A stretch of DNA of 9,338 nucleotides from JBNJEA01 sp051745395 (GCA_051745395.1 JBNJEA010000117.1:1-9338), one strand, 5' to 3'; shown: positions 1 through 6,267, numbered from the stretch's first letter. Numbers and translations: made by a program. The notes: generated from the letters alone by a model not told the origin.

Positions 1-2
1 TG

Positions 3-41
3 GAAGAATTCAAAAAAGAACAAAGAGAAGATAAAGAATAA
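3..41 (+). CDS. Possible C-terminal tail of a plus-strand gene entering from the left
   Basis: From base 3 the plus strand reads EEFKKEQREDKE and then TAA (39-41). The highly charged Lys/Glu composition is typical of a protein C-terminus. Only 12 codons are visible in very AT-rich DNA, where such a reading could be chance. If real, the gene converges on the PAS-like gene. Confidence 0.2.
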   Translation, partial: EEFKKEQREDKE

Positions 42-241
42 CAAGTCAAAGGCATTAAATTTTAAAAAATCAGTGTCACCTCCTTTTGAAAAAAATCCAA
101 CGATAAACCGTTTCATTAAGGTAATAGCAATTTATATGCCAAATATAACCAAAATAATGAAAAAATCAATGTTATCAATGAATTAGATTGTTTCCCAACG
201 AAAGACCCAGGCTACGAGATTTGCATTACTGCAACACAACA

Positions 242-279
242 CCCCCGGTGAATGCACCGGTAAAACCCTTTCCACCGGT
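242..279. repeat. Cluster of CACCGGT repeats forming alternative hairpins
   Basis: CCGGTG (245-250) pairs with CACCGG (255-260) over a 4-base loop. CACCGGT occurs again at 273-279, and because ACCGGT is self-complementary the two copies (256-261 and 274-279) can also pair across a 12-base loop. No T-run follows on either strand. The cluster lies about 120 bases past the end of the PAS-like gene. Confidence 0.5.
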
Positions 280-400
280 TCCGGCTGCATTTACTGCACA
301 AAACGACCGGGATAAAGCCCTGCGATTTCCGGATGGCAGCGACACCACCCCCAACAGACACGAAAAAATCGGAAGGACGGAACCGGCATTGAAGGGTCGC

Positions 401-979
401 CTAAATTGAGGTATCGAGATCCATGGCCTTGATCTTTTCATGGATGTCCGCGGCGCACGACGGACAAACCCCGTGGGAGATCTGCGGCAGGTGCCGGCAA
501 TCAAAGAGTTTCAGGCGGTCCACGGCCTGTTCCACTGCAACCCATCTATTATTGCCGACATTGACGGCCTTGCACCAGGAACACATCACCAGCAACCCCT
601 GGCGATGGCCGCTATCCCCCGCGTCATCCGGGTACAACAGCGGCATCTCCGGCCGTTTTTCTTCTATGAGGATCGTTGATTCGAAACAAAGGGCATGCGA
701 CGGCATTGCCTGGATGCGCATCTGCATGTACCGCCGGATTTTCGCTGAATCACAGCGAAACGGGACGGTTATCTGCTGACGGGACTGCCGGACCTTTTCC
801 ATCAACACCCCGTAGAGGTGCCGTAACTCGTCGCCGACGATAAAGTCCATCAGGGGCTTGCCGATTACGCTATCGGCATTCGCCATTTCCCTCGCATCGT
901 TATCCGCTGCAAAATCGAACCACCGCTGGTTGACAAAACAGATGCAGTCCAGACCGTCTACTTGATAAACCACAGACAT
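401..979 (-). CDS. Small PAS-like protein with C-terminal CxxC...SHGxCPxC motif
   Basis: I recognise the architecture but not a named gene. From the ATG at 979 the product is 192 aa. The N-terminal two thirds look like a PAS domain: VVYQVDGLDCICFVNQRW, then SVIGKPLMDFI, then a helical region and PFRCD...MQMRIQAM. The C-terminal part has CSWCK (cysteines at residues 133 and 136), W146, E150, and SHGVCPSC (cysteines at 172 and 175). This CxxCK-W-E-SHGxCPxC arrangement resembles a zinc-ribbon-like module found at the ends of PAS-containing signalling proteins. No kinase, cyclase or DNA-binding domain is present, so output is unknown. The start is uncertain: 979 has GGAG at 12 bases spacing, an in-frame ATG at 997 has no visible ribosome site, and a TTG at 1111 would add poorly supported residues. 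It lies 174 bases after cooC on the same strand and may share its transcript. Confidence 0.8.
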   Translation of the reverse strand: MSVVYQVDGLDCICFVNQRWFDFAADNDAREMANADSVIGKPLMDFIVGDELRHLYGVLMEKVRQSRQQITVPFRCDSAKIRRYMQMRIQAMPSHALCFESTILIEEKRPEMPLLYPDDAGDSGHRQGLLVMCSWCKAVNVGNNRWVAVEQAVDRLKLFDCRHLPQISHGVCPSCAADIHEKIKAMDLDTSI

Positions 980-1153
980 GAGATTGTTTTTCTCCATTTG
1001 ACAGACAAACCGAAACCGATAGCTGGAGAGAGGAGACTCCTTTTTCGCGCCGCCAGTCAGCCACGGCGCCACACAGGACTTACTTTCTGCAAAAATGCCG
1101 CCGCGGCGCAACAGAGAGCTTTTTATACGGCAACGGCGCGGTGTTTTCCCCGC

Positions 1154-1903
1154 TCATCGCCGCAGCGCATCGGCGACGGCGTCAATGGCGGCGATGGACC
1201 GATCAAGCGGCCGCCCCTCGAGGCTGGCCATAAACATGGCATCGTCTTTTTCGATCCTGCCGATGACTTTTTCCGCGTCGAGGTGCTTCATCATGGCGGC
1301 CTCGATTTCCGGCTCAACCTTGTTTAACACCAGGACGGCATTTTTTCCGGCGTTTTCCACCATTTCGGTCATTTTGCCCGCCAGCATGAACGATTCAGCC
1401 GTGGGATCGATTAAGCCGACCACCACGTCGACCTCGCCGATTACGCCGCGGCCGAAGTGCTCCACCCCGGCTTCGGCATCCACGATCACGATCTCGTTTT
1501 CCGAAAGCACCAGACTGGCCAGAAACTTCTTGGCCAGCATCCCCATGGGACAAGCGCAGCCTTCGCCGTAGTGGTGGATCTTGCCGATGGCCACCACGTT
1601 GATGCCGTCGGCTGTGGCCACGCAGTGGGCCGGCAGTTCGCTGATCTTCTGCGGCCGGACAAACACGCCCTCTCCGTCGGCCGGAAGCGGCTGGTTGAGC
1701 TTTTCCTTGAAGCCCTTTTTGCCGCCGAAAGAGCCCATCAGGTCCTGGGGGGAATCGATACCCAGCAGGTGAAAAATGCCGAAATTGGACTCGTCGGCAT
1801 CCACGAGCAATACCGAATAACCTTTCCCGGCAAACGCCCGGCCCAGCAACACGGAAAACGTGCTTTTGCCGCTGCCGCCTTTTCCGCAAACCATGATTTT
1901 CAT
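1154..1903 (-). CDS. cooC: CooC-type ATPase for CO dehydrogenase nickel maturation
   Basis: MinD/SIMIBI-class P-loop ATPase that supports nickel insertion into cluster C of CO dehydrogenase. The 249-aa product has the deviant Walker A GKGGSGKST (7-15, with signature lysine K8 and P-loop lysine K13), the VDADESN segment (34-40), the CxC motif C116-A-C118 that binds nickel at the dimer interface in CooC, and Walker B IVIVDAEAGVEHFGRG (138-153), typical of CooC/AcsF. It starts with an ATG that shares bases with the TGA of the upstream transporter gene; an AAGGAA ribosome site lies in the end of that gene. It could equally be called AcsF, the version linked to the CODH/ACS complex; sequence alone does not separate the two. 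It probably acts on the CODH encoded at the right edge of the window. Confidence 0.93.
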   Translation of the reverse strand: MKIMVCGKGGSGKSTFSVLLGRAFAGKGYSVLLVDADESNFGIFHLLGIDSPQDLMGSFGGKKGFKEKLNQPLPADGEGVFVRPQKISELPAHCVATADGINVVAIGKIHHYGEGCACPMGMLAKKFLASLVLSENEIVIVDAEAGVEHFGRGVIGEVDVVVGLIDPTAESFMLAGKMTEMVENAGKNAVLVLNKVEPEIEAAMMKHLDAEKVIGRIEKDDAMFMASLEGRPLDRSIAAIDAVADALRR

Positions 1904-3453
1904 TGCGAGGTTTCCTTTTCCAATTCCCCGGGCTCATCTTTCCAGGGCAGCCCGGAAATCCCGAAGGCAAAGATGTGGGTCACCAGCAGCCAGCCCACGC
2001 CCAGGATGATGATGCCGGATACCGGATAGCCTTCATAGGGGGTGCGAAACTCCTCCATGATGCTGGTGATGATGGCAAATCCCAGGGCCACCGGCGTGAT
2101 GAACTTGATGGAATATTTCCAGAGCTGCAGCACCACGTAATTAAACACCTTGTGCCGGCGCCCGCTTAAACCGAGCTGGGAGACGATATGGCTTTTGAGT
2201 TTCTCGGTCCGGTAGATCCAGCCGATGATTAACGCCTCGATAATGCCGACGGTAATTAAGCCGTAGTGGTTTAAAAAATGGTCCACGATATCGAGCCAGT
2301 ACAGGCCGGCGTGGGTGGTAAACAGCATGGAGCCGCAAAACCCGATCAGGCAGATCACGGTAATCACCCGCTGCCGCGAGATGTGGAACTTGTCCAAAAT
2401 CGCCGAGGTAAAGGCCTCGATAATCGAAATCGACGAGGAGATGCCGGCGATGGTGAGCAGAAAGAAAAACAGCACCCCGAAAACGGTGCCGAAGGGCAAA
2501 AGCGATATCGCCTGCGGATAGGCCACAAAGGCCAGTCCGATGCCGCTGTCGACGACTTCGCCGATGGGCATCTGCTGCTGCAGGGCCATGTAGCCAAGCA
2601 CGGCAAATACCCCGAAGCCGGCAAACACTTCATAAGAACTGTTGGCACAGGCCACGATGAGACTGTTTTTAAATATGTTGGCATCCTTGGGCAGATACGA
2701 GGAATAGGCGATCATGATGCCAAAGCCCAGTGACAGGGAAAAAAAGATCTGGCCGTAGGCCGATACCCAGACATCGAGGTTGGTGATCTTTCCGAAATCG
2801 GGGGTGATATAGTCCCGGATGCCCGCACCGGCGCCTTCCAGCGAAATCGACCAGACAATGATGATCACGGTGATGAAAAACAGGACCGGTATCATGAATT
2901 TCACCGCCCGTTCGATGCCCTTTTCGATGCCCTGGTAGGTAATGACCCAGTTGATAAACCAGATAACGGCCACGGCCAGGGCAATGGTGGGATTTATGCC
3001 GTTTAACTCCCAGACCCCGCCGGAAGTATTTAAAAACGAATCAAAAAAGAAATTGTTGGGATCCGCCCCCCAGGCCTGGGTAAAGGCAAAGACCAGGTAG
3101 TTCAGACACCAGCCCATCACCACGATGTAGTAGACGACGATGCCGAACATCACGAAAGTAACCGACCACCAGCCCAGCCATTCCCACTTGGAATCGATCT
3201 TGTAAAACGCCTTGGGCGACGAAGCGGTCTTTTTGTGTCCCAGTGCGAACTCGAGCATCAAAATCGGAATCCCGGCCGTGATCAGGGCGACGATGTAGGG
3301 AATTAAAAACGCGCCGCCGCCGTTTTTATAGGCCACGTAGGGAAACCGCCAGATATTGCCGAGTCCGACCGCCGAGCCGATTGCAGCAAACAAAAACCCC
3401 ATCCCGGACCGCCACTGGGGCCGCGGGAAGATGCCGTCGCCATTGGTCGCCAT
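1900..3453 (-). CDS. Sodium-dependent symporter of the NSS (neurotransmitter:sodium symporter, LeuT) family
   Basis: Inner-membrane symporter that uses the Na+ gradient to import an amino acid or similar small molecule; the substrate cannot be read from the sequence. The 517 residues show the 12-helix NSS layout. TM1 carries the unwound AIGSAVGLGNIWRFPY signature (about 24-39) followed by NGGGAF. TM6 carries GQIFFSLSLGFG (234-245). TM8 carries AGISSSISIIEA (336-347), which supplies Na2-site serines in LeuT. N271 and E275 align with LeuT N286 and E290; an acidic residue there is known from chloride-independent bacterial members, so chloride independence is likely here. The ATG at 3453 has a clear TAAGGAG ribosome site. 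The TGA stop overlaps the cooC start as ATGA, so the two are probably translated in a coupled way. A strong terminator separates this unit from acsE. Confidence 0.93.
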   Translation of the reverse strand: MATNGDGIFPRPQWRSGMGFLFAAIGSAVGLGNIWRFPYVAYKNGGGAFLIPYIVALITAGIPILMLEFALGHKKTASSPKAFYKIDSKWEWLGWWSVTFVMFGIVVYYIVVMGWCLNYLVFAFTQAWGADPNNFFFDSFLNTSGGVWELNGINPTIALAVAVIWFINWVITYQGIEKGIERAVKFMIPVLFFITVIIIVWSISLEGAGAGIRDYITPDFGKITNLDVWVSAYGQIFFSLSLGFGIMIAYSSYLPKDANIFKNSLIVACANSSYEVFAGFGVFAVLGYMALQQQMPIGEVVDSGIGLAFVAYPQAISLLPFGTVFGVLFFFLLTIAGISSSISIIEAFTSAILDKFHISRQRVITVICLIGFCGSMLFTTHAGLYWLDIVDHFLNHYGLITVGIIEALIIGWIYRTEKLKSHIVSQLGLSGRRHKVFNYVVLQLWKYSIKFITPVALGFAIITSIMEEFRTPYEGYPVSGIIILGVGWLLVTHIFAFGISGLPWKDEPGELEKETSQ

Positions 3454-3592
3454 ATCATCTCCTTACAAGTCCATGGGTTGTGGTCTTTTGCGTATTCTTA
3501 CGGCTTTATTGTTACGACTTTCAGATTTGTTTTTCTATACCATAACTTTTTATCCTATGCCACCGGCCCAAAAGAACAAATTTCAAACCGCA

Positions 3593-3623
3593 CCCCCTTT
3601 TCGCAAAAATCAGAAAAAGGGGG
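3593..3623. repeat. 9-bp inverted repeat upstream of the transporter gene
   Basis: CCCCCTTTT (3593-3601) and AAAAGGGGG (3615-3623) form a perfect 9-bp stem with a 13-base loop. No T-run follows on either strand, so it is not a standard terminator. It lies just upstream of the candidate promoter hexamers, so it could be an operator, a stability element or chance. Confidence 0.5.
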
Positions 3624-3648
3624 AAAGAAAATGATTGTCATGCGCGGC

Positions 3649-3668
3649 CTCCCGGAAAAAGCCGGGGG
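3649..3668. repeat. 7-bp inverted repeat between acsE terminator and transporter
   Basis: CTCCCGG (3649-3655) pairs with CCGGGGG (3662-3668), with one G-T pair and a 6-base A-rich loop. It lies 15 bases past the end of the acsE terminator T-run on the minus strand. It lacks its own T-tract there, so it may only be a backup structure. Confidence 0.4.
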
Positions 3669-3682
3669 CAAACCCTTCCAAA

Positions 3683-3718
3683 TAAAAGCCCCGCACCGGG
3701 CTGTGGACCGGGCGGGGC
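3683..3718 (-). terminator. Intrinsic terminator after acsE
   Basis: On the minus strand a GCCCCGC/GCGGGGC stem (3712-3718 with 3688-3694) is extended by CCGG/CCGG (3708-3711 with 3696-3699, one base bulged) around an 8-base loop, and runs directly into TTTTATT (3687-3681). It starts 35 bases after the acsE stop codon. It should end the acs transcript before the transporter-cooC unit. Confidence 0.85.
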
Positions 3719-3752
3719 GGATCGGACATATCTGTCGATGGCGATTACGCCG

Positions 3753-4637
3753 TTACAGTTCCAGCCAGGAGTCGGAATACAATTTCCGGCCCAGAATCAC
3801 GTCAACGGTTTTGACGTAATCGGCCAGTTCCTTGGACAGGGTGGATGCGTCGGCTTCGCCGTCCATGGCCTTATGGACGATATCAACGATATCGGGGCGT
3901 TTGCCCTTGGCAATTTCGGTCAGTTTTTCATCCAGGGGATCGGAAATCACCGAGTACATCCCGCTTCGCTCGAGCATGATCATGTAGGTCTGGTTTAAAA
4001 TCGGCCGCAAATGCGCCGGCGGGCCGTTGGAGATGTTGGACAGCCCGCAGGTGCTCTTGGCGCCGGGGGCGATGTCCTGGAGCATGTCATAGAAGTTCAT
4101 CAGGCTGACCAACTGGTCCTGCTGGATGTTGACCGGGGTGACAATGCCGTCGACCCAGATTTTTTCGTTGGCGATGCCGGCCTCGTTGGCGGCATACAAC
4201 AATTCCACGCAAAGGGCGGCCCGTTCGTTTTCATCGCGCGGCAAACCTTCCGGCCCCCACAGCAGGGCGATAAAATCGGCATTGTGTTCCGCGGCGATCG
4301 GCAGCATCTTTTCATATCGCTCCGGGCGGCACATGATGGAATTGATCAGCGGCGGCTGAGCGGTTTCCTTGTAGACCTTGAGGCCTTCTGCGATGGCATC
4401 GATATTGGACGTATCCAGGGCCAGGGGCAGATCGACGACTTCCTGGACAGTCTTGACCACCCAGGGCATCAACTCGACGCCGTCTTTTTTGGCCGGTCCC
4501 AGGTTGATGTCGATGTAGTCCATCCCTTTTTCCTTCTGAAACTGCGCCTCTTCCTGGATCGGCTTCGGATCACGTTCCTTTAACGCCGTGCCGACCTTTT
4601 TGGACATGACGTTTAAACTTTCACCAATTAACAGCAT
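3753..4637 (-). CDS. acsE: 5-methyltetrahydrofolate:corrinoid iron-sulfur protein methyltransferase
   Basis: Transfers the N5 methyl group of methyltetrahydrofolate to Co(I) of the CFeSP, linking the folate branch of the Wood-Ljungdahl pathway to acetyl-CoA synthesis. The 294-aa protein belongs to the pterin-binding TIM-barrel family shared with dihydropteroate synthase and MetH. Visible motifs are IGESLNVM near the N-terminus, DYIDINLGPA (40-49), LALDTSN with D75, PLINSI with N99, VDGIVTP with D163, and CGLSNISNG (197-205). N201 there corresponds to Moorella N199, and D75, N99 and D163 to its D75, N96 and D160. It is about 30 residues longer than the Moorella enzyme, mainly at the C-terminus. 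The ATG at 4637 has a GGGAGGT ribosome site. It follows acsC after a structured 198-base gap, and a terminator lies 35 bases downstream. Confidence 0.95.
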   Translation of the reverse strand: MLLIGESLNVMSKKVGTALKERDPKPIQEEAQFQKEKGMDYIDINLGPAKKDGVELMPWVVKTVQEVVDLPLALDTSNIDAIAEGLKVYKETAQPPLINSIMCRPERYEKMLPIAAEHNADFIALLWGPEGLPRDENERAALCVELLYAANEAGIANEKIWVDGIVTPVNIQQDQLVSLMNFYDMLQDIAPGAKSTCGLSNISNGPPAHLRPILNQTYMIMLERSGMYSVISDPLDEKLTEIAKGKRPDIVDIVHKAMDGEADASTLSKELADYVKTVDVILGRKLYSDSWLEL

Positions 4638-4658
4638 GTGCTTACCTCCCTTAGATCG

Positions 4659-4680
4659 ATCCCGCGTTGCGTCGCGGGAT
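4659..4680. repeat. Perfect 8-bp inverted repeat in the acsE leader
   Basis: ATCCCGCG (4659-4666) and CGCGGGAT (4673-4680) enclose a 6-base loop. On the minus-strand transcript the hairpin ends about 8 bases before the acsE ribosome site (complement of 4646-4650). It could shield the message 5' of acsE or influence its translation. Confidence 0.7.
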
Positions 4681-4764
4681 ACGCATTGCCTTTCATTTCA
4701 GAGCCAGATCCGAATGCGCCCACTTGGGCCGATGCCGCCGCCGGAAAAATCCGCTCGTGCCGGC

Positions 4765-4795
4765 CAGCCGGAAAATCCTGCCGATTTTCCGGCTG
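4765..4795. repeat. Perfect 13-bp inverted repeat between acsC and acsE
   Basis: CAGCCGGAAAATC (4765-4777) and GATTTTCCGGCTG (4783-4795) form a perfect 13-bp stem with a 5-base loop, 41 bases after the acsC stop codon. A near-copy of the left arm, GCCGGAAAAATCC (4740-4752), lies close by in direct orientation to GCCGGAAAATCC (4767-4778), so two mutually exclusive stems are possible. The T-stretches sit inside the stem next to the loop and no T-run follows, so it does not look like a terminator. Confidence 0.8.
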
Positions 4796-4835
4796 AGCAA
4801 AGGCGCCGTGCGGTCCCACTGGCTCCCGTCATTGA

Positions 4836-6176
4836 TTATCTGGCTTTCAGAAATGCCGGAATATGCGGGGCTTCCCGCGGTCCGACAGTAACGGTCCATT
4901 CCGGCAGCTCTTCTTCGATTTCGCCTTTAATCGCCGCGGCGTAGCCCGGTATGATGAGCTCCTTGTTTTTCACCTTTTCATCGATGCCGGATTTTTTCAC
5001 AAACAGGCCGACATCATCGCCGGCGAATTTGCCCGCCGCCCACGCGGTCAAAACAGACAGGCCTTCCGTGTCCTTGACCATCAGCCATGCCGGCACCTTG
5101 GAGCCTTCGATTTCGCCGGAGACAATAAAGTAGGTCAGGGCAAAGTTGGTGGTAATCAGCACCGGTGAATTCTCATCGGCATTGCCGATCGGGTAGATGC
5201 CTTCCACAACGGTCATCGGCCGCTGCGGGTCGGTGAAGATGTTTAACCGTTCCAGCAGGGTGGAAAACAGGGTTTCGCTGTCGAAATCCGACATGACGCA
5301 AATGGCGCCGTACTTGGCGATAAACATGGAGGCAACCAAAGCTTCCATGTCCAGGTTGGAGGCCATTTCACAGGGAAAGACGATGGTGGGATAGCCCAGG
5401 GCCCGTTCGCCGCCTTTCAGCGCCGCCCGGCGGATGCCCACCTGGTCTTCGAAGGCCTGCTTGACATCCCGGGAACCGGAGTCAATGACGATCTGCTTGT
5501 GGCCGTCATTTCTCAGTTTGTCCGTCATCTCCCGCAGGCCGTCCACGGAGTCGGCCTTGACCGTGATCGGCAAATCGTTTTCCTTGGCAAGGGCAGCGTA
5601 ATCGTCAAAGTTATCGGCTGTGGCCGCATAAATCAGGGGCCGCTTGAACTTGCAGGCCTCCACACCGGCTTTCATGACCTCGGTCTTGTCGGACTTCAAA
5701 ATCACGTTAAACTCGGAGTTTTCGGCCACCGTTTTGGCCACCTTGGCAAAGGCATCGCCGTCGCCGTTGACGTCTTCGACCACCACCAGTTCCGGGCGCA
5801 GGGTCAGCCCGACGCGTTCAAACTGAAATGCGTTCCAGGTCTTGAGCTTTTTCTCCAGGTCGGCATCAGCGATGTCGGAGCCGATTTTGGCGGCCATGGC
5901 CGTGGGGTTGAAAAAGGTTTTTTCGTGCCGGTAGAGCACGGTTTCCCCGCCCACGGTCCGGGCCCGGACCCCTTTGCCGATCTGTACCGGCAGAATCGGG
6001 GGCGCCGATGCCTCGGCGAGCTGTTCCCGCGCCTCATCCGATACATAGGGGCAAGCGTCGAGCTCGGCTTTGCCGGAAGCGAGGTTCATTGCAAAGGCAA
6101 GACAGGTCGGGGCGCCGCATTCCTTGCAGTTGGTCTGCGGAAGGAGCTTGAATATCTGAATTCCGGTTAATGCCAT
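4836..6176 (-). CDS. acsC: Corrinoid iron-sulfur protein, large (gamma) subunit
   Basis: Large subunit of the CFeSP, which carries the methyl group on cobalt between AcsE and acetyl-CoA synthase. The 446-aa product starts with the [4Fe-4S] domain: C17, C20, C25 and C42 in NCKECGAPTC...DAC, matching the known ligand positions of this subunit. The cluster reactivates oxidised Co(II) corrinoid. A TIM-barrel-like region follows (about residues 90-310), then the C-terminal corrinoid-binding domain (about 320-446), ending in a typical GYAAAIKGEIEEELP stretch. The ATG at 6176 is chosen because AAGGAG sits at proper spacing before it and the mature family start is MALTGIQIF. The frame is open further upstream to 6248, but that extension would overlap a hairpin and has no family support. 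The small subunit AcsD, its obligate partner, is not encoded next to it. Confidence 0.96.
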   Translation of the reverse strand: MALTGIQIFKLLPQTNCKECGAPTCLAFAMNLASGKAELDACPYVSDEAREQLAEASAPPILPVQIGKGVRARTVGGETVLYRHEKTFFNPTAMAAKIGSDIADADLEKKLKTWNAFQFERVGLTLRPELVVVEDVNGDGDAFAKVAKTVAENSEFNVILKSDKTEVMKAGVEACKFKRPLIYAATADNFDDYAALAKENDLPITVKADSVDGLREMTDKLRNDGHKQIVIDSGSRDVKQAFEDQVGIRRAALKGGERALGYPTIVFPCEMASNLDMEALVASMFIAKYGAICVMSDFDSETLFSTLLERLNIFTDPQRPMTVVEGIYPIGNADENSPVLITTNFALTYFIVSGEIEGSKVPAWLMVKDTEGLSVLTAWAAGKFAGDDVGLFVKKSGIDEKVKNKELIIPGYAAAIKGEIEEELPEWTVTVGPREAPHIPAFLKAR

Positions 6177-6182
6177 TTTTAT

Positions 6183-6188
6183 CTCCTT
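6183..6188 (-). promoter_or_regulatory. Ribosome binding site that sets the acsC start
   Basis: The complement reads AAGGAG, 6 bases before the ATG at 6176. The longer open frame beginning at 6248 has no comparable site and its first codons would lie in the 10-bp hairpin, so the ATG at 6176 is preferred. Confidence 0.8.
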
Positions 6189-6212
6189 ACTTTCGCTATC
6201 CTTGAATTCGAC

Positions 6213-6257
6213 GAAAGCCGGACGCGGCCGATTTCCCATCGACTGCATCCGGCTTTC
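6213..6257. repeat. Perfect 10-bp inverted repeat between acsB and acsC
   Basis: GAAAGCCGGA (6213-6222) and TCCGGCTTTC (6248-6257) form a 10-bp stem that begins 10 bases after the acsB stop. After one mismatch two more pairs form (GC/GC), and inside the loop ATCG/CGAT makes a small second stem. On the minus strand the 3' arm is followed by GTCGAATTC, not a T-run, so read-through into acsC is expected. Confidence 0.75.
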
Positions 6258-6267
6258 TTATCTTTTA

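Larger units (their letters stand above)
1..400. other. Non-coding stretch, AT-rich in its first 190 bases
   Basis: No convincing gene is seen here. Bases 1-190 are strikingly AT-rich, with A-runs and a short tandem ATCAATG at 167-182, unlike the GC-rich coding DNA that follows. Bases 190-400 return to higher GC and hold the CACCGGT hairpins and an A6 run at 363-368 (T6 on the minus strand), which could help end transcription of the PAS-like gene although no good stem precedes it. Short open frames on both strands have TTG starts or no ribosome site. Confidence 0.6.
3454..3682 (-). promoter_or_regulatory. Presumed promoter and 5' leader of the transporter-cooC unit
   Basis: Because a terminator separates this stretch from acsE, a promoter for the transporter should lie here. 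The part nearest the gene (3480-3560) is AT-rich compared with its surroundings. The best sigma-70-like pair I see on the minus strand is TTGTTC (3579-3574), 16 bases, TAGGAT (3557-3552), which would give a leader of roughly 90 bases. The match is weak and other hexamers nearby are possible. Two inverted repeats lie upstream of it. No sigma-54 or riboswitch signature was found. Confidence 0.3.

Noticed and set aside
72..85. Perfect ribosome-site-like AAAAGGAGGTGACA on the minus strand, equal to the complement of the 16S rRNA 3' end
   Set aside because: No usable start codon lies at proper spacing: the next ATG (55-53) is 23 bases away, and nearer CTG or ATT codons meet a stop at once. The rest of the 16S 3' end is absent, so it is not an rRNA fragment.
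188..409. 73-codon plus-strand open frame and overlapping 92-codon minus-strand frame (226-504)
   Set aside because: The plus frame begins with TTG without a ribosome site; the minus frame overlaps the PAS-like gene. Neither looks like a real protein.
1047..1069. GCGCCG/CGGCGC inverted repeat between cooC and the PAS-like gene
   Set aside because: The 6-bp stem is followed by GAAAAA on the minus strand and has no T-run on the plus strand, so it is not a terminator and no other function is visible.
1086..1110. GC-rich GCCGCGGCGGC followed by T5 on the minus strand as a terminator after cooC
   Set aside because: The GC block is nearly a loop-less palindrome and allows only a short bulged stem; too weak to call.
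980..1111. Longer start (TTG at 1111) for the PAS-like protein
   Set aside because: No ribosome site, and the added residues (with an RFRFVCQ stretch) are not part of the PAS-like domain.
3478..3819. Plus-strand open frame over the acsE terminator, with an internal ATG after GGGGGAAAG at 3631
   Set aside because: It runs through the terminator hairpin and into antisense acsE, and the product has no recognisable features.
5499..6170. 223-codon open frame on the plus strand
   Set aside because: Antisense to acsC; a by-product of codon bias in the real gene.
6177..6248. N-terminal extension of acsC to 6248
   Set aside because: The ATG at 6176 has a strong ribosome site and gives the family N-terminus with cluster cysteines at 17, 20, 25 and 42; the extension overlaps a hairpin.
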